NCBI GenBank assembly: GCA_009663005.1
Contig: VIGQ01001845.1
Location: 5,001 to 17,500 of the forward strand
Length of the DNA: 12,500 bases
Source: Actinidia chinensis
Taxonomy: Eukaryota > Streptophyta > Magnoliopsida > Ericales > Actinidiaceae
Direction: 5' to 3'
Part shown: positions 1-8,601 of the stretch, piece after piece
How the letters are laid out: every line of letters begins with the position of its first letter
How positions within the stretch are numbered: position 1 is the first letter of the stretch
The notes under the pieces: model-generated
What the model was told of the DNA's origin: nothing
Seen by the model: the letters and a program-made list of their open reading frames with translations, nothing else
Database searches by the model: none
Position numbers and translations under genes: made by a program

Positions 1-260
1 TCTGAAACAGCGGCAACATGTCTCTACCAAAATGAACACGTGGGCCATCGAGCAATTGATTGCTGAATGAAGCGGCAGAGCGAATGGGCCCAGGTGAAGT
101 TTTAAATGATGTCTTCGGCGGAAAACAGGGAGCGTGATTAATAACAATATGGACCTGAGGGGCAAATTATGAAGCCTTTGCGGGAGACGCAATTATTCCT
201 CGGGAGAAGGAACGAAGCCTGATAATAATAATGAATTGAATGGATCTGAATCCTCGGTAA
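1..260. other. Non-coding stretch upstream of the antisense promoter
   Basis: No reading frame or repeat is recognisable here. It lies between the expected 3' LTR, outside the window to the left, and the TATA box of the plus-strand gene, so it is probably the upstream promoter region of that gene. I see no pyrimidine tract followed by an LTR end, which would mark a minus-strand polypurine tract, so the 3' LTR boundary is not here. Confidence 0.4.
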
Positions 261-264
261 TTTC

Positions 265-276
265 CTATATATATGG
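265..276 (+). promoter_or_regulatory. TATA box of the antisense extra ORF
   Basis: The sequence CTATATATATGG is followed by a GC-richer CCCTCTTCATTAG stretch where transcription would start, about 30 bp downstream (around 295-305). It faces right, toward the plus-strand gene that begins about 240 bp later, and away from the gag-pol direction. This suggests the antisense gene has its own promoter inside the element. It could instead belong to a plus-strand LTR, but no LTR end or primer-binding site follows it. Confidence 0.6.
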
Positions 277-376
277 GGTCCCCTCTTCATTAGCCCGTTT
301 CTGTATTGTTGACAAACTATTGGCTCTCGTCTGTACGCCCTGCTCGTGATTGCCCAGCATCTTTTAACTTTCAGTG

Positions 377-393
377 AAGAGTAAAGTACTCTT
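377..393. repeat. Short perfect hairpin in the antisense leader
   Basis: AAGAGTA and TACTCTT form a perfect 7-bp stem around a 3-base loop. It lies about 80-100 bases downstream of the predicted start of the antisense transcript, so it would be in its 5' leader. No function is known to me, and a stem this short can arise by chance. Confidence 0.4.
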
Positions 394-480
394 TTCCCGC
401 TTTAGTATCATTCTCGTAGTTTTATGTCCCGTAATTTTGACGTAAATAGATCGGGCGACCTAGGATTCATACACTGTGAG

Positions 481-518
481 ATATATGACCCTTTAGGAGA
501 AGGTTCTCCATATATGAC
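481..518. repeat. 9-bp direct repeats flanking a heat-shock-element-like palindrome
   Basis: ATATATGAC occurs at 481-489 and again at 510-518. Between them the palindrome GGAGAAGGTTCTCC (496-509) contains GAA-GG-TTC, the core of a plant heat-shock element. The second repeat contains the proposed start codon of the antisense ORF (ATG at 514). A heat-shock element downstream of the TATA box would be unusual, so regulation is only a possibility. Confidence 0.4.
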
Positions 519-2727
519 TGACGAGTAAATCAATCGCCATCCGTCGCGAGGGAGGGTTCACTCATGTGATCCTTTGACCGTCATCCATCCCCCCGTAGAT
601 GAAAAGCATAATATTATACTTTAGAAGAGCTAAACGCTCTTAAGGAAACTTATTCTTTTCCTCTCGGAGTGCGGGTTGAGGCTTCCAAGAAGGTTATAGA
701 CCATACCTTCTGCTCGCCCGGGCGAGTAGCGTTTATGAGGCTGCGTTCCCCGCTGGCCTTCGTTTCCCCCTTCACCCCACTATTAGGTTAATTCCTTAAT
801 TCTATAATATCTGCCGGCCCAGCTCGTTCCCAACGCTTGGAGAAGCATTTGCTTGCTCTATGTCGTTGTGGGCGGGTAATACAAATACACCATTTCCCTT
901 TCTGAGTTTAGGAACTTATTTTAGCCTCAATAGCACTCCTAAACGCGGATCAAGGAGGCTGTACTTCAAGGCGAGAAACAAGAAGTCTCTCTCGAGGATA
1001 CCCCAGTACTGTTAAGTGTTGACGAGCAAGTTTCCTTCTTCGTCTCCGGCGACGAATGAGAGATTCCTGAAGGAACGTCTCGGGAGGGCGCCCCACTAGT
1101 TTCCGAGGACGTGGGGAATTCATGGTCGGTCACTCTTCCTTCTACTCTTTTCATACTTTTTGAATGCTGGGTGGCTATATTTTATTCTTTTCAACACCAC
1201 TGCACTAATCCACCTCGACTTTTTGGCGATGAACCGAAAGTTTTTGAAGAGATTTTTCGTCGATCGAGAAGACGAGACGCTTTCCGTACCCGTGCTATTG
1301 AACTCACAATCGTATCGCCGAGTATTTGTCTCTCTGGGTCTAGTCGTCCGGGACGGCGGGCGATAATCTTCCGAGCGGAGACGCACCGAGCTCCTCGAGC
1401 GAGGTAGGTGAGTCCCCAAACTTCCCATGAACCAGCTCAGCGAGAAAGTCCTCCCAAGACGATTCAGTTGAATGTCTAGGATCCATCAGACAGAACTTAG
1501 GATGTTGTTACCTCTATCCCCGCACTTGAACCGGTGGTCGGGGGAAGGTTCTGGATCCTTACTAGACCGTTCATGAATTCTCCGACCTCGGCCTCGAATC
1601 CCTCATCGGAATCTTATTTGGATTTGAGCCTCTCGTCGCGCTTGAATCTGAGTATTGCTCTTTCTTTTTTCTAGGCGATGATTACTTTTCTATCGATTCG
1701 TAAGTCGTTGTTCAGCTATGTCGAAAGGTTAGCTTCAAGAGATCGGCGAAAAGCTTCGGGAAGTCCGGCGGACGTGAGTTCCAGGGACTCCTTTCTGGCG
1801 AATGGGGTTGTGATTAGCGAGAATGGCCAGAGAAGCATAACCAGCTCGCCCCAGAAAAAGAGTAAGCCGATGATGGCTCTAAGGGAAAGGAGTTGACACA
1901 GGCCTAGGGCAAGAAGAAGGCAAACCTCATCAAGCAAAGCCCCGTCCACTCCAGCCACCGCATCTTCGCGTCCTGGGGAAGGCCCCTTGGTTAATCTTGG
2001 TATGTTCTGGGCCCCACGACTTCTATCTGGGCAGCCCACTGCGGCCGATAATGCTGTCTGGAGGGTGATTCCCAGCTGACAAGAGAGGTGGAGAAGCTCA
2101 CCTTGGATCAACGTTGACGAAACCTCCACGTGATCGTTCAGTACTTTTGGGTGCTTTCAATTTTTTCTAGCGATTTTAATTTGGCTCTGGATTGTTCAAA
2201 AAGTGTTTCTTTCTTATATCAGGCGTTGTGCTCGGTTCGTCTTTGCCGTCCGTAGGCAGGGAGGCCTGGGGAGGCAGCATCTCTTCAGAGGGGCGAGTTG
2301 CTTCCATGGAACTGCGTTGCTCGCCTTCCAGAAGGTTGCTGCCAACCTTGACACCACAATTGGCCGATCCCATGCTTGCGTGCAGCAGGCCAATGACGAG
2401 CTCGTCCAGAATGAAGAGTGGCCGAGACTTGTTTGTCTTTTTTTGACAAGCTCGAGAGATTGGGATTGTTGGTGAACGAGCTGAGGGAAGCCCTTGGATA
2501 AAGCCAAGGAGTCTTCCTGGAGGAGTTCAAATCCTCGTCGGAGTTCGTGGTGGCAGTTGAAGATTCTACTTCCAAATCTTTGCGAAGGTTTGACTTCTGG
2601 CAAGGTGCAACTTCGCCTGCAGCATCCCGACCTTGCTATCGATCTTAAGGCAACCGTGTCCGATCAAGATCTTGGCGAGCAGACGAGGCTGCTGAGGAGA
2701 AAGAAAAGGAAAACATGGGCGGAATAG
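514..2727 (+). pseudogene. Antisense extra ORF of the retrotransposon, Transposase_28 (PF04195)-like, broken
   Basis: Motifs typical of the plant 'putative gypsy type transposon' family run left to right on the plus strand but switch frame. They are VDEKHNIIL (ending near 620), LEELNALKETYSFPLGVRV (from 621), YEAAFPAGLRFPLHP (734-778), LPAQLVPNAWR (811-843), SEFRNLF (about 904-925) and FVSGDE (about 1039-1056). A variable linker with no clear motif spans about 1400-2190. A charged coiled-coil-like end follows: VQQANDELVQNEEW, DKLERLGLLVNEL, FKSSSEFVVAVEDS (near 2525-2570), KVQLRLQHPDLAIDL (about 2601-2648) and DEAAEEKEKENMGG (about 2681-2724). The start at 514 is chosen because MTDE opens the frame leading into VDEKHNIIL; a TAA already interrupts it five codons in. 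The protein's function is unknown even in intact elements. Being antisense and separately promoted matches the extra ORFs known from Tat elements. Confidence 0.78.
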
Positions 2728-3149
2728 GGGGGTTAATTAAAGATATCTGCCTCCGAGGTGTAAGTTTTTTTTTTTTTTGAGATGTAATTTTTATTCATTG
2801 AATGAAAAATCTTTGCTCCCTGTTCCATGTTGTTTTTCTCGTTATATATTGTGATTATGGAGTTTGGTGGTGAAAACTCATTCTTTGAAACAACATTGGC
2901 GACCTCAATACCGGCGATCAAGATGCCCTTTTGTCATTTTGTAATGATTGGCGATCTTGATATTGCGACATCAATAACGGCGATCAGATGCCTGTCATTT
3001 TGTAATGAATTGGCGATCGTGATATTGGCCGACATTAATCTTTTGCACAACTGAAGAGATAAATCATAGCGAATCGTAACAATTTCCAATAATAATAAAA
3101 TCACAAATCATAAAGTATGGGGCGTAGTGGAGTGTCTCCGGCCTGCCAT
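2728..3149. other. Convergent 3' region between the antisense ORF and pol
   Basis: This gap separates the 3' end of the plus-strand extra ORF from the 3' end of the minus-strand pol. It starts AT-rich with a run of 14 T (2765-2778), then contains the tandem repeats described separately, then AT-rich sequence with several AATAA motifs. Transcripts from the two strands would converge and probably terminate here. Confidence 0.6.
2895..3040. repeat. Tandem repeat in the retrotransposon 3' untranslated region, about 2.3 copies
   Basis: Copy 1 starts at 2895 (ATTGGCGACCTCAATA), copy 2 at 2962 (ATTGCGACATCAATA) and a partial third at 3024 (ATTGGCCGACATTAAT), giving spacings of 67 and 62 bp. The first two copies share ACGGCGATCA/CCGGCGATCA, GATGCC and TGTCATTTTGTAATG in the same order. 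Each is followed by a GGCGATC-TGATATTG piece that is roughly the inverse of the CAATA-CGGCGATCAAGATG part, so a unit can fold on itself. Variable tandem repeats between pol and the 3' LTR are known for Tat/Ogre-type elements and can seed satellites. Confidence 0.8.
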
Positions 3150-3155
3150 TTTATT
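3150..3155 (-). terminator. AATAAA polyadenylation signal overlapping the pol stop codon
   Basis: Read on the minus strand, the integrase end ...YYQ-stop is spelled TATCAATAAAATGG, so the TAA stop (3151-3153) lies inside an AATAAA hexamer. This is the canonical signal, but for gag-pol the functional poly(A) site would normally be in the 3' LTR. The overlap may be coincidence. Confidence 0.35.
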
Positions 3156-4339
3156 GATAGTATTTGTTTCAATGCTCGGCGTTTCCGGGATTTAAAGTGC
3201 TTTTCCATTTGGTCCTCTAACCAGTAGTTCTTGTCTGGAGTCCTTGATGACTTTGTAAGGCTTTCCCATGTTGGGCCGAGCTTCCCCGCATTTGGTTCTT
3301 TAGTTGACGGGTTACCCTTCGCAAGACCAGGTCGCTAGGAAGGAATGATCGGTGTCTTGACCCTTGATTATAGTATTGGCGACTTGGCCTTGTAAGCTGC
3401 TTGGCGTAGTTCGGCTTTTCTCTGTTCCCTCGAGGAGATCCAGTTGAGTCTAGCTCGGCCTTATTTCTTTCTTTGCGAAATTCAAAGTCTTGAAGCTCGG
3501 CATACCTATTTCTACTGGTATGAACCATTCAGTACGAAACCATGAGTATGGAGTTTCGCCATAGTAATCCGACTAGTAGTATGATAAGCCCCAAAGTATG
3601 CTTGGCGAAGTCTTCCGCCAATTCGCTTTTCGACCTTTCTAACCTCGCCTTCAAATTCCTGAGGATGGTAGCGATTGGTTACTTCAACTTACCCTTTAGC
3701 CCTGAGGATGACCGGCGAGGAGAAATGATGGGAGATGGCGATCCGAGCAGACTAATTAACTTTGTCGTTGTCGACTGCTTGCGTGTCCGAGATGATAACT
3801 TAGGAATTCCGAATCTGCAAACAAGGGTGCTTTCTACAAAATTTGGGTATTTTGCTTAGTATCTTGGCGAGAGGCTGAGCTTCTATCATTTAGTAAAATA
3901 GTCTATGGCGACTATAAAATTTCCTTTGCAAGGGAGCTCGGGGTAGGGGACCCAGTATGTCTAGTCCCCACTGAGGCGAATTCCAAGGGGCTTAACATCG
4001 TACCACCTCAGTGTGGGGGCAGGCGGCTGATGGGTCAAAACCCTGACACTTGTCGCAATCTCCTTATATACGCAGCCGCATCTCGTTCTATGGTCCGGCC
4101 AAAAATATCCTTTGCGAATAGTTTTCCTCGCCAATGACCTTGCTCCGAGTGATTTCCGCAGATGCGCTTCGTGTATTTCTTTTAGAACGTATTCTTCTCC
4201 TTTGGTCGGAGACTTCAAAAGTGTCCAACAGACCTTTGTATAGTCTTCCTTTGAATATGCAAAATTCTTGGCAGACGATCCTGAGACGGCGAGCTGGAGT
4301 TTGTCCTTTGGCAGGGTTTCCTCCCCTGGAGATAGTCAA
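3151..4339 (-). pseudogene. pol: pol: integrase domain, degenerate
   Basis: Integrase inserts retroelement cDNA into chromosomes. The N-terminal zinc-binding part is visible as EEYVLKEIHEAH...GARSLARKTIRKGYFWP (4218-4085). Its second His is replaced (RKS), but CDKCQGF survives in a shifted frame near 4040-4060. The core follows: WGLDILGPLPRAP (near 3960-3925), FIVAIDYFTK with the first catalytic Asp (codon 3901-3903), CRFGIPK-like and VIISDT with the second Asp (3785-3787), then HPQ...VEVTNR with the catalytic Glu (3683-3685). The C-terminal part includes YYNQGSRHRSFLPSDLVLRRV (3390-3330 area) and ends NAEH-stop-NKYYQ at the natural stop, 3151. So D, D and E are all present, but in different frames. 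Stops include TGA for the expected Trp after FTK (3886-3888) and TAA for the expected Gln before VEV (3689-3691). No chromodomain follows. Confidence 0.88.
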
Positions 4340-4950
4340 TAATTTCGTCCATCACGTCGGAATTCTTCTGTGAGGAGGATTTTGATTGGCGACCCCAAAT
4401 GCTTCGGGCTGCTAGAAATTCCCGAGGTATGCACCAGATTAGCTAAGGGCGTCTGCTTTCCTATAATTTTCTCGGGGATTTGGTGATTTTGAATTTCCTT
4501 GATATTTGCGGATGCGGCCTTTCTCAACCCAATAAGCCATCATTCTTGCGTCTTTGGCAAGGTGACCCCCTCCCCTTGAACTTGGTTTACCTCCAAGTTG
4601 TGATCACTGAAGATTTCCCAAAGAATGTGCCCTAACTCCACGTGCTACTCTTGACGCCGGAGAAAAAAAGGTTCATCCTCGCTTTCATTATTTAGTGCTT
4701 TAAACCTCTATCTTATGGCGTACTCCATCCTGCTCGCCTGATAGAGCCTGTATGACGATTCCTGCACCACAACCGTGCTAGTTAGAGAGCCATCCACGAT
4801 AATATCCAGTGCGAGGTCCTTTTTCTGCGGTGGTTCTTTGGGAATTTCGTTTCAGGAGGAGCTGGTCTGTTGTGGAGTGCCTTCATGGGGGAGGCGACAA
4901 TGAATCAGCACGGGTCTGGGCTTTTTTGCCATCCTCGCCTTATTCAATGT
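4340..4950 (-). pseudogene. pol: pol: RNase H domain and linker to integrase, degenerate
   Basis: RNase H removes the RNA strand of the RNA:DNA hybrid made during reverse transcription. On the minus strand LDIIVDGS gives the first acidic residue (Asp in VDGS, about 4784-4797), followed after a frameshift by GCGAGIVIQAL. Then come FKALNNESEDEP with the acidic Glu (about 4678-4693) and FSDHNLEVNQVQG with the third Asp (4576-4612). The tail reads KEIQNHQIPEKI...ANLVHTSGISS (about 4500-4410), the stretch that joins RNase H to integrase in this lineage. All motifs are in order but spread over three frames. Confidence 0.82.
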
Positions 4951-6165
4951 GAACTCACTTACCTCAATGGACCATTTAAGGAGTCGAACTAATGTGTCCT
5001 AGTCCGTTTGAAACTGCTTTAGTGGTTGATCAGTCCATACTATGATGGGATGGGCTGAAAGTAATGATTGAAGTTTTTCATAGCGGCGATCATTAGGGCG
5101 TTAGGCGAGTAGCTTTTCATCCTCGGATATCTGGCATCTGCACCCATTAAGGACTTTGCTAAGTATATATTGGTTTTTGCCCTGATCTTATTCTCGGATG
5201 AGCACATCACTTTCATGCGGTGGGCGAGATAGATAAATATACGTAAGATTCTTCGCCGGGGTGGTAGGGACGTGTGAGTAAAAGGCGGAAGACCCGAGAT
5301 ACTTCTTCCAGATGTCTGGAACGCATTTTCAGATTCTCATTCCATCGAAAACCTGGCTGTCGTAGGTTTTAAAAGAATGGGAGGGCACTGTCCGCAGATT
5401 TGGAGACAAATCTGTGAGGGCGGTTACTCACCAGTTAGCTGCTGTACTTCTAGGATATTTTTAGGCGGGAGCCATCGAGATTGGGCTTTAGACTGATCCG
5501 GTTTACCTCAATTCGACGCTGGTGACCAGAAATCTAAATATTTCCCGGACGGCACTCCAACGATGAATTTGGGGGATTAGCATCATCCGATGGCGACGCA
5601 GGATGCTAAATGCTTCCTTAAGGTGGGCGATTGTGGTCGGTATGATCAGATACTTTTAACCAGCATATAATCTATGTACACTTCCAGTCTTTCCAATTGT
5701 TCCTTGAACATCTTATTAGCTAATCTTTGATACGTCGCCCCCAGCGGTTTTCAACCCGAATGGATGAACTTTGTAATAATATAGCCCCCGCTCTGTGATA
5801 TAAAAGAAGTTTTCTCAATGTCGGAGGGACATTTGATACGGTGATATCCCGAGAAGGCGTTCCATTTAAAACCCAGGAGCTACGTTGCTTGGAGGTGGCG
5901 TGACTATTAAGTCGTGTTAGGCAAGGAACACTGTCTTTTGGGCAAGCCTTGTTGAGGTCGGTGAAATCGACGCATACTCTCCATTTCATCTTTTTTGGGG
6001 GCGACTACAACATTGACGAGCCAGTCCGGAAGTGGGGCTTCTCGGACGAGTTAGCTCTGATGAGCTTATTTACTTCGTTTCAATGACTTTCGGCGTTCAG
6101 GCGCGACTTCCTCTGTTTTTGGGAAAAGAATTATCGCGTGAGCCGAAGGTACATCTCCCTCTCTT
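4951..6165 (-). pseudogene. pol: pol: reverse transcriptase and connection domain, degenerate
   Basis: The RT copies element RNA into DNA. Minus-strand motifs in order are a QKQRK/APERRK approach region (about 6110-6090), NEVNKLIRAN, PDWLVNVVVAPKK in two frames (about 6040-5995), KWRVCVDFTDLNKACPKDS (from 5986) and SGYH-like/IEKTSF (about 5860-5810). Then come GATYQRLANKMFKEQLERL (about 5740-5685) and VYIDYMLVKS. The catalytic Y-x-D-D box here reads YIDYM (5664-5678), so the second catalytic Asp is replaced by Tyr. AHLKEAF, ILRRHRMML and EVQQLTGE follow to about 5420. The connection reads ADARYPRMKSYS...AAMKNFNHYFQPIP (about 5150-5045), IIVWTDQPLKQF and LLKWSIEVSEF (to about 4950). Gypsy sequence stops being recognisable around 6165, where unrelated AT-rich DNA begins. 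Confidence 0.9.
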
Positions 6166-6743
6166 TCATGTTCTATTGATTTTTCATTAGTAAAGGTACA
6201 GTTTATTGTTCTGCAAAATTATCCAAAACATTGGTCACTGAGGCGTGTTGCTATGTATGCATATTAAATGGGCCAAAATGACTATAGTGAGAAAGTTGAT
6301 GAATGCAAGAAAGAAATCTATTTTTCAAGCTCAATTAACTAATTGGTAATGGCATTTTGTTTCATGTTATCTTTGACTTTTGTCCTTATTCATTTCTCAT
6401 CTATGTACTATTAATCCGAACCATGGCTGTTTGTATGAATCTTTTCTATAAACAACTCCAAGCTCTTATGTACCTGGTTACCTTGCGGAATTACCTCTAG
6501 CTCCTATGTAAAGTCTAACCATTTTGATAAGGGCATTTCAAGAACACAGGAGAGGAGTGCTAAACTAGCTATATTCAAAAAAGGATGAATTTACTGATTC
6601 TGATAAACTGTATGCTCTGCTATTTGCTATACACACGTTTCATGGCATATTTATATAGCGATTGTGTTGGCTGCTTGTTTTGATACTCCATACGCAAGTT
6701 TTAGCGGTATTTCTCATAATAATTCATTATCTTTTTACAGAGC

Positions 6744-7085
6744 TTAAATTCCAAGGGATTTTTTATGAGGGATCTTTCTCCCAGTATTAGCAATAGTGGC
6801 GTTCAAAAGATACCGACTCTTCTCCAGATATGAGATGATGGGGGAATAAAATGGATCAGAAAGTTGGTTTTCTGTCACCCAAGAGTTATAGCAGGCATCA
6901 TGCATACGTTGTTGGTTCTGGATCATAGTTGATTGTTTTACTGGGGTTGGTGGGAACGCCATCCAATTGCGAGAAGGTGCGTGAGATTCTATTTGCCACC
7001 CCAGTGACGGTGTCTCCTTAGTTTGCTTTGCATCAAAGAAAGCTAGCCAACACTCCTTTAGGGTAAACGTACGGATGGCTGCCAA
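6744..7085 (-). CDS. Open reading frame of 113 codons, unassigned and possibly chance
   Basis: An ATG-initiated frame without stops encodes a protein with several Trp and Cys (for example LKECWLAFFDAK near the start, YNSWVTENQLSDPFYSP in the middle). I recognise no family, signal peptide or membrane segment. No promoter is obvious. It lies in the unexplained insert and could be a remnant exon of a captured gene. A 113-codon frame in 12.5 kb read in six frames is not strong evidence by itself. Confidence 0.12.
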   Translation of the reverse strand: MAAIRTFTLKECWLAFFDAKQTKETPSLGWQIESHAPSRNWMAFPPTPVKQSTMIQNQQRMHDACYNSWVTENQLSDPFYSPIISYLEKSRYLLNATIANTGRKIPHKKSLGI

Positions 7086-7875
7086 TGCTTTATCATATGT
7101 GGCGAAGCTTGCATGATTTCTAAAGCCTAAGCTTGCGAGATCAGATCATCAAGACTGAGGTTACTGAATGATTTAATAGTCAAAGCATCACTTGGCTCAA
7201 ATTTTTTGTAAGACTGGGAAGTTCTAGTATCTAAAAATCACATGATACATATGTCACTGGTTGCGTGTTGGAAGTAGTATAGAGATTTCAGTCTTGAACT
7301 TCTTGTGAATTTGTGGGTCGATATGTTAGCCAGTTGTAACAGACTGATTGTGGACACTGATTCATTAGTTTAAGTGATTATGGGTGTGAAACAAGAAAAT
7401 CAAATAATTGTGCCGTTTTTCATTTTATGTTTGTTTTTCCGTCAATCGATAGGAACGGATAGGGGAAGAGAAGGTGTTTTTAAGAAAAGCTATATATTCT
7501 CAACGTTTATATGAATAGAAAGAAAAAAAGGAAGTGAGCTACTGTATTTCATACGTATTTAAATGGACAATCTCGGAAAAAATTAACAAAACATGTAGTT
7601 AATAAGTTTCGTTTCTCTTCAAATCTCACAATCACATCATTTTGACGAGAAATAATGAGCTGGTGAGGAGGGAGTTCCATTTCTCATCATTTTTTACCAT
7701 TTTTTGCTTAATTTGTTAGCCAAATATGATAATTTTTAAAATTATTTCTTTATCAAAACCAAACAAACCAAAACGTAGGGGTAGGGAAAGAGCTGAACCT
7801 TAAGGACGAGCCAATGGACCTGAAAACTCATCAGCATACTCCAACAGGTAGGTAGCATGGTACGATCATGTCAAT

Positions 7876-8017
7876 GGCCCATTAGGGCCAGTGAAGCCCT
7901 AGAGTGTCTATTTCTGTGACACAAGCAATATAGAAACTAAAATTAATCAGCCTCTCCATAAAATATGAGATAAATTTTATTTTTTACTACTTTTGTCACG
8001 TCCATCTCTTTATATAA
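7876..8017 (+). promoter_or_regulatory. Plant-promoter-like cluster without a gene
   Basis: GGCCCATTAGGGCC (7876-7889) contains the GGCCCA/TGGGCC-type element bound by TCP factors in many plant housekeeping promoters, here on both strands around a 4-base centre. GCCCTAG, a partial telo-box, follows closely. A TCACGTCC ACGT-core motif (about 7996-8003) precedes the TATA-like TTTATATAAG (8009-8017). Order and spacing are reasonable for a plant promoter reading right, but the first downstream ATG opens only an 18-codon frame. It may be a promoter fragment of a captured gene or chance. Confidence 0.3.
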
Positions 8018-8260
8018 GCAAGAGAATATGATGCCTTACGAGATAAATTGCAGAATAAAAGTATCTATCTACTATTTTCCTTAACTGAGTCGGGGTATTT
8101 TTGCACTTAATACAAAGTGAGGTAACAATTGAGTTTTTTTGTTAAATCGACGTGAAGAAAATGTTCAACGTATAATATCGAAATCTTATGCACTGAATAC
8201 GGGTGGAGTACAAATTTGAGTGTTTTTCATCACAGACTTAATAATTGTACTCTCGGTTTA

Positions 8261-8535
8261 GTTTGGGATAAACTAGATTATTTTTATTTTTGTTTTTTTG
8301 TTTTTTTGTTTTTATCTTTTAAATATTTTTTTTAAAATTTTTTGATGTCTCGTGGACTCTTGCGGTCTCGCCTAAATAAAATCTATTAATTTTGATTTCA
8401 AATGATTTTTTTTATAAAAAAAATATTTTTATAACCTTTTCGATTCCTTAAATCGAGCCGAATGAAAAAGTAAAAACATTTGATTAAAATTAAAAAAATT
8501 AATAAAAATAAAAATAAATTCAATTTATCCCAAAC
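8261..8535. mobile_element. MITE-like element with terminal inverted repeats, T-rich interior
   Basis: The left end GTTTGGGATAAAC (from 8261) continues TAGATTATTTTTATTTTT. The right end, read on the minus strand from 8535, is GTTTGGGATAAATTGAATTTATTTTTATTTTT, giving inverted repeats of about 30 bp with few differences. The interior of about 210 bp has repeated GTTTTTTT units (about 8288-8312) and no coding capacity. Size and structure fit a non-autonomous DNA transposon. I cannot see a clean target-site duplication (TTA on the left, GCG on the right), so the superfamily is undecided and the true ends may be a few bases further out. Confidence 0.6.
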
Positions 8536-8593
8536 GCGTAGTTAAGATTCACGTTTTTAATTGGATGGTCCAAATCAAACTATTCAGTATACT

Positions 8594-8601
8594 ATAGTCT
8601 C
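8594..8601. repeat. Left target-site duplication of the hAT-like element
   Basis: ATAGTCTC is directly followed by the element end TAGGGATGGCAAC and recurs exactly at 9193-9200. Eight bases is the diagnostic duplication length for hAT transposons. Confidence 0.85.

Larger units (their letters stand above)
6166..8260. other. AT-rich DNA of unknown origin interrupting the retrotransposon
   Basis: This stretch lies where the protease core and protease-RT linker should be, but no retrotransposon motif appears on either strand. Frames are closed at about the rate expected by chance. An intron-like acceptor (a pyrimidine stretch ending TTTTTACAG near 6740) is visible, but no convincing exon follows it. 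A promoter-like cluster at 7876-8017 is listed separately. It could be captured host DNA or another decayed element. I could not find matching target-site duplications at the two borders. Confidence 0.5.

Noticed and set aside
265..520. Reading the left region as an LTR of a plus-strand element, because of its strong TATA box
   Set aside because: No LTR terminus or primer-binding sequence follows. The downstream plus-strand gene is not gag, and all pol motifs are on the minus strand.
1111..2129. Several 60-140-codon frames on both strands in this interval (for example 1120-1428 minus, 1716-2129 minus)
   Set aside because: They lie in the variable middle of the broken antisense gene and show no family motif; the minus-strand frames are shadows of the plus-strand remnant.
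2214..2603. Minus-strand frame of 129 codons
   Set aside because: The opposite strand here encodes the recognisable coiled-coil end of the antisense extra ORF, so this is its complement.
2895..3040. CRISPR-like array
   Set aside because: Only two to three imperfect copies occur, with no unique spacers, and the setting is a plant retrotransposon; these are ordinary tandem repeats.
6741..7380. Possible host exon on the plus strand after a TTTTTACAG acceptor
   Set aside because: Each frame has stops at about the chance rate (around nine in 210 codons), and no family is recognised.
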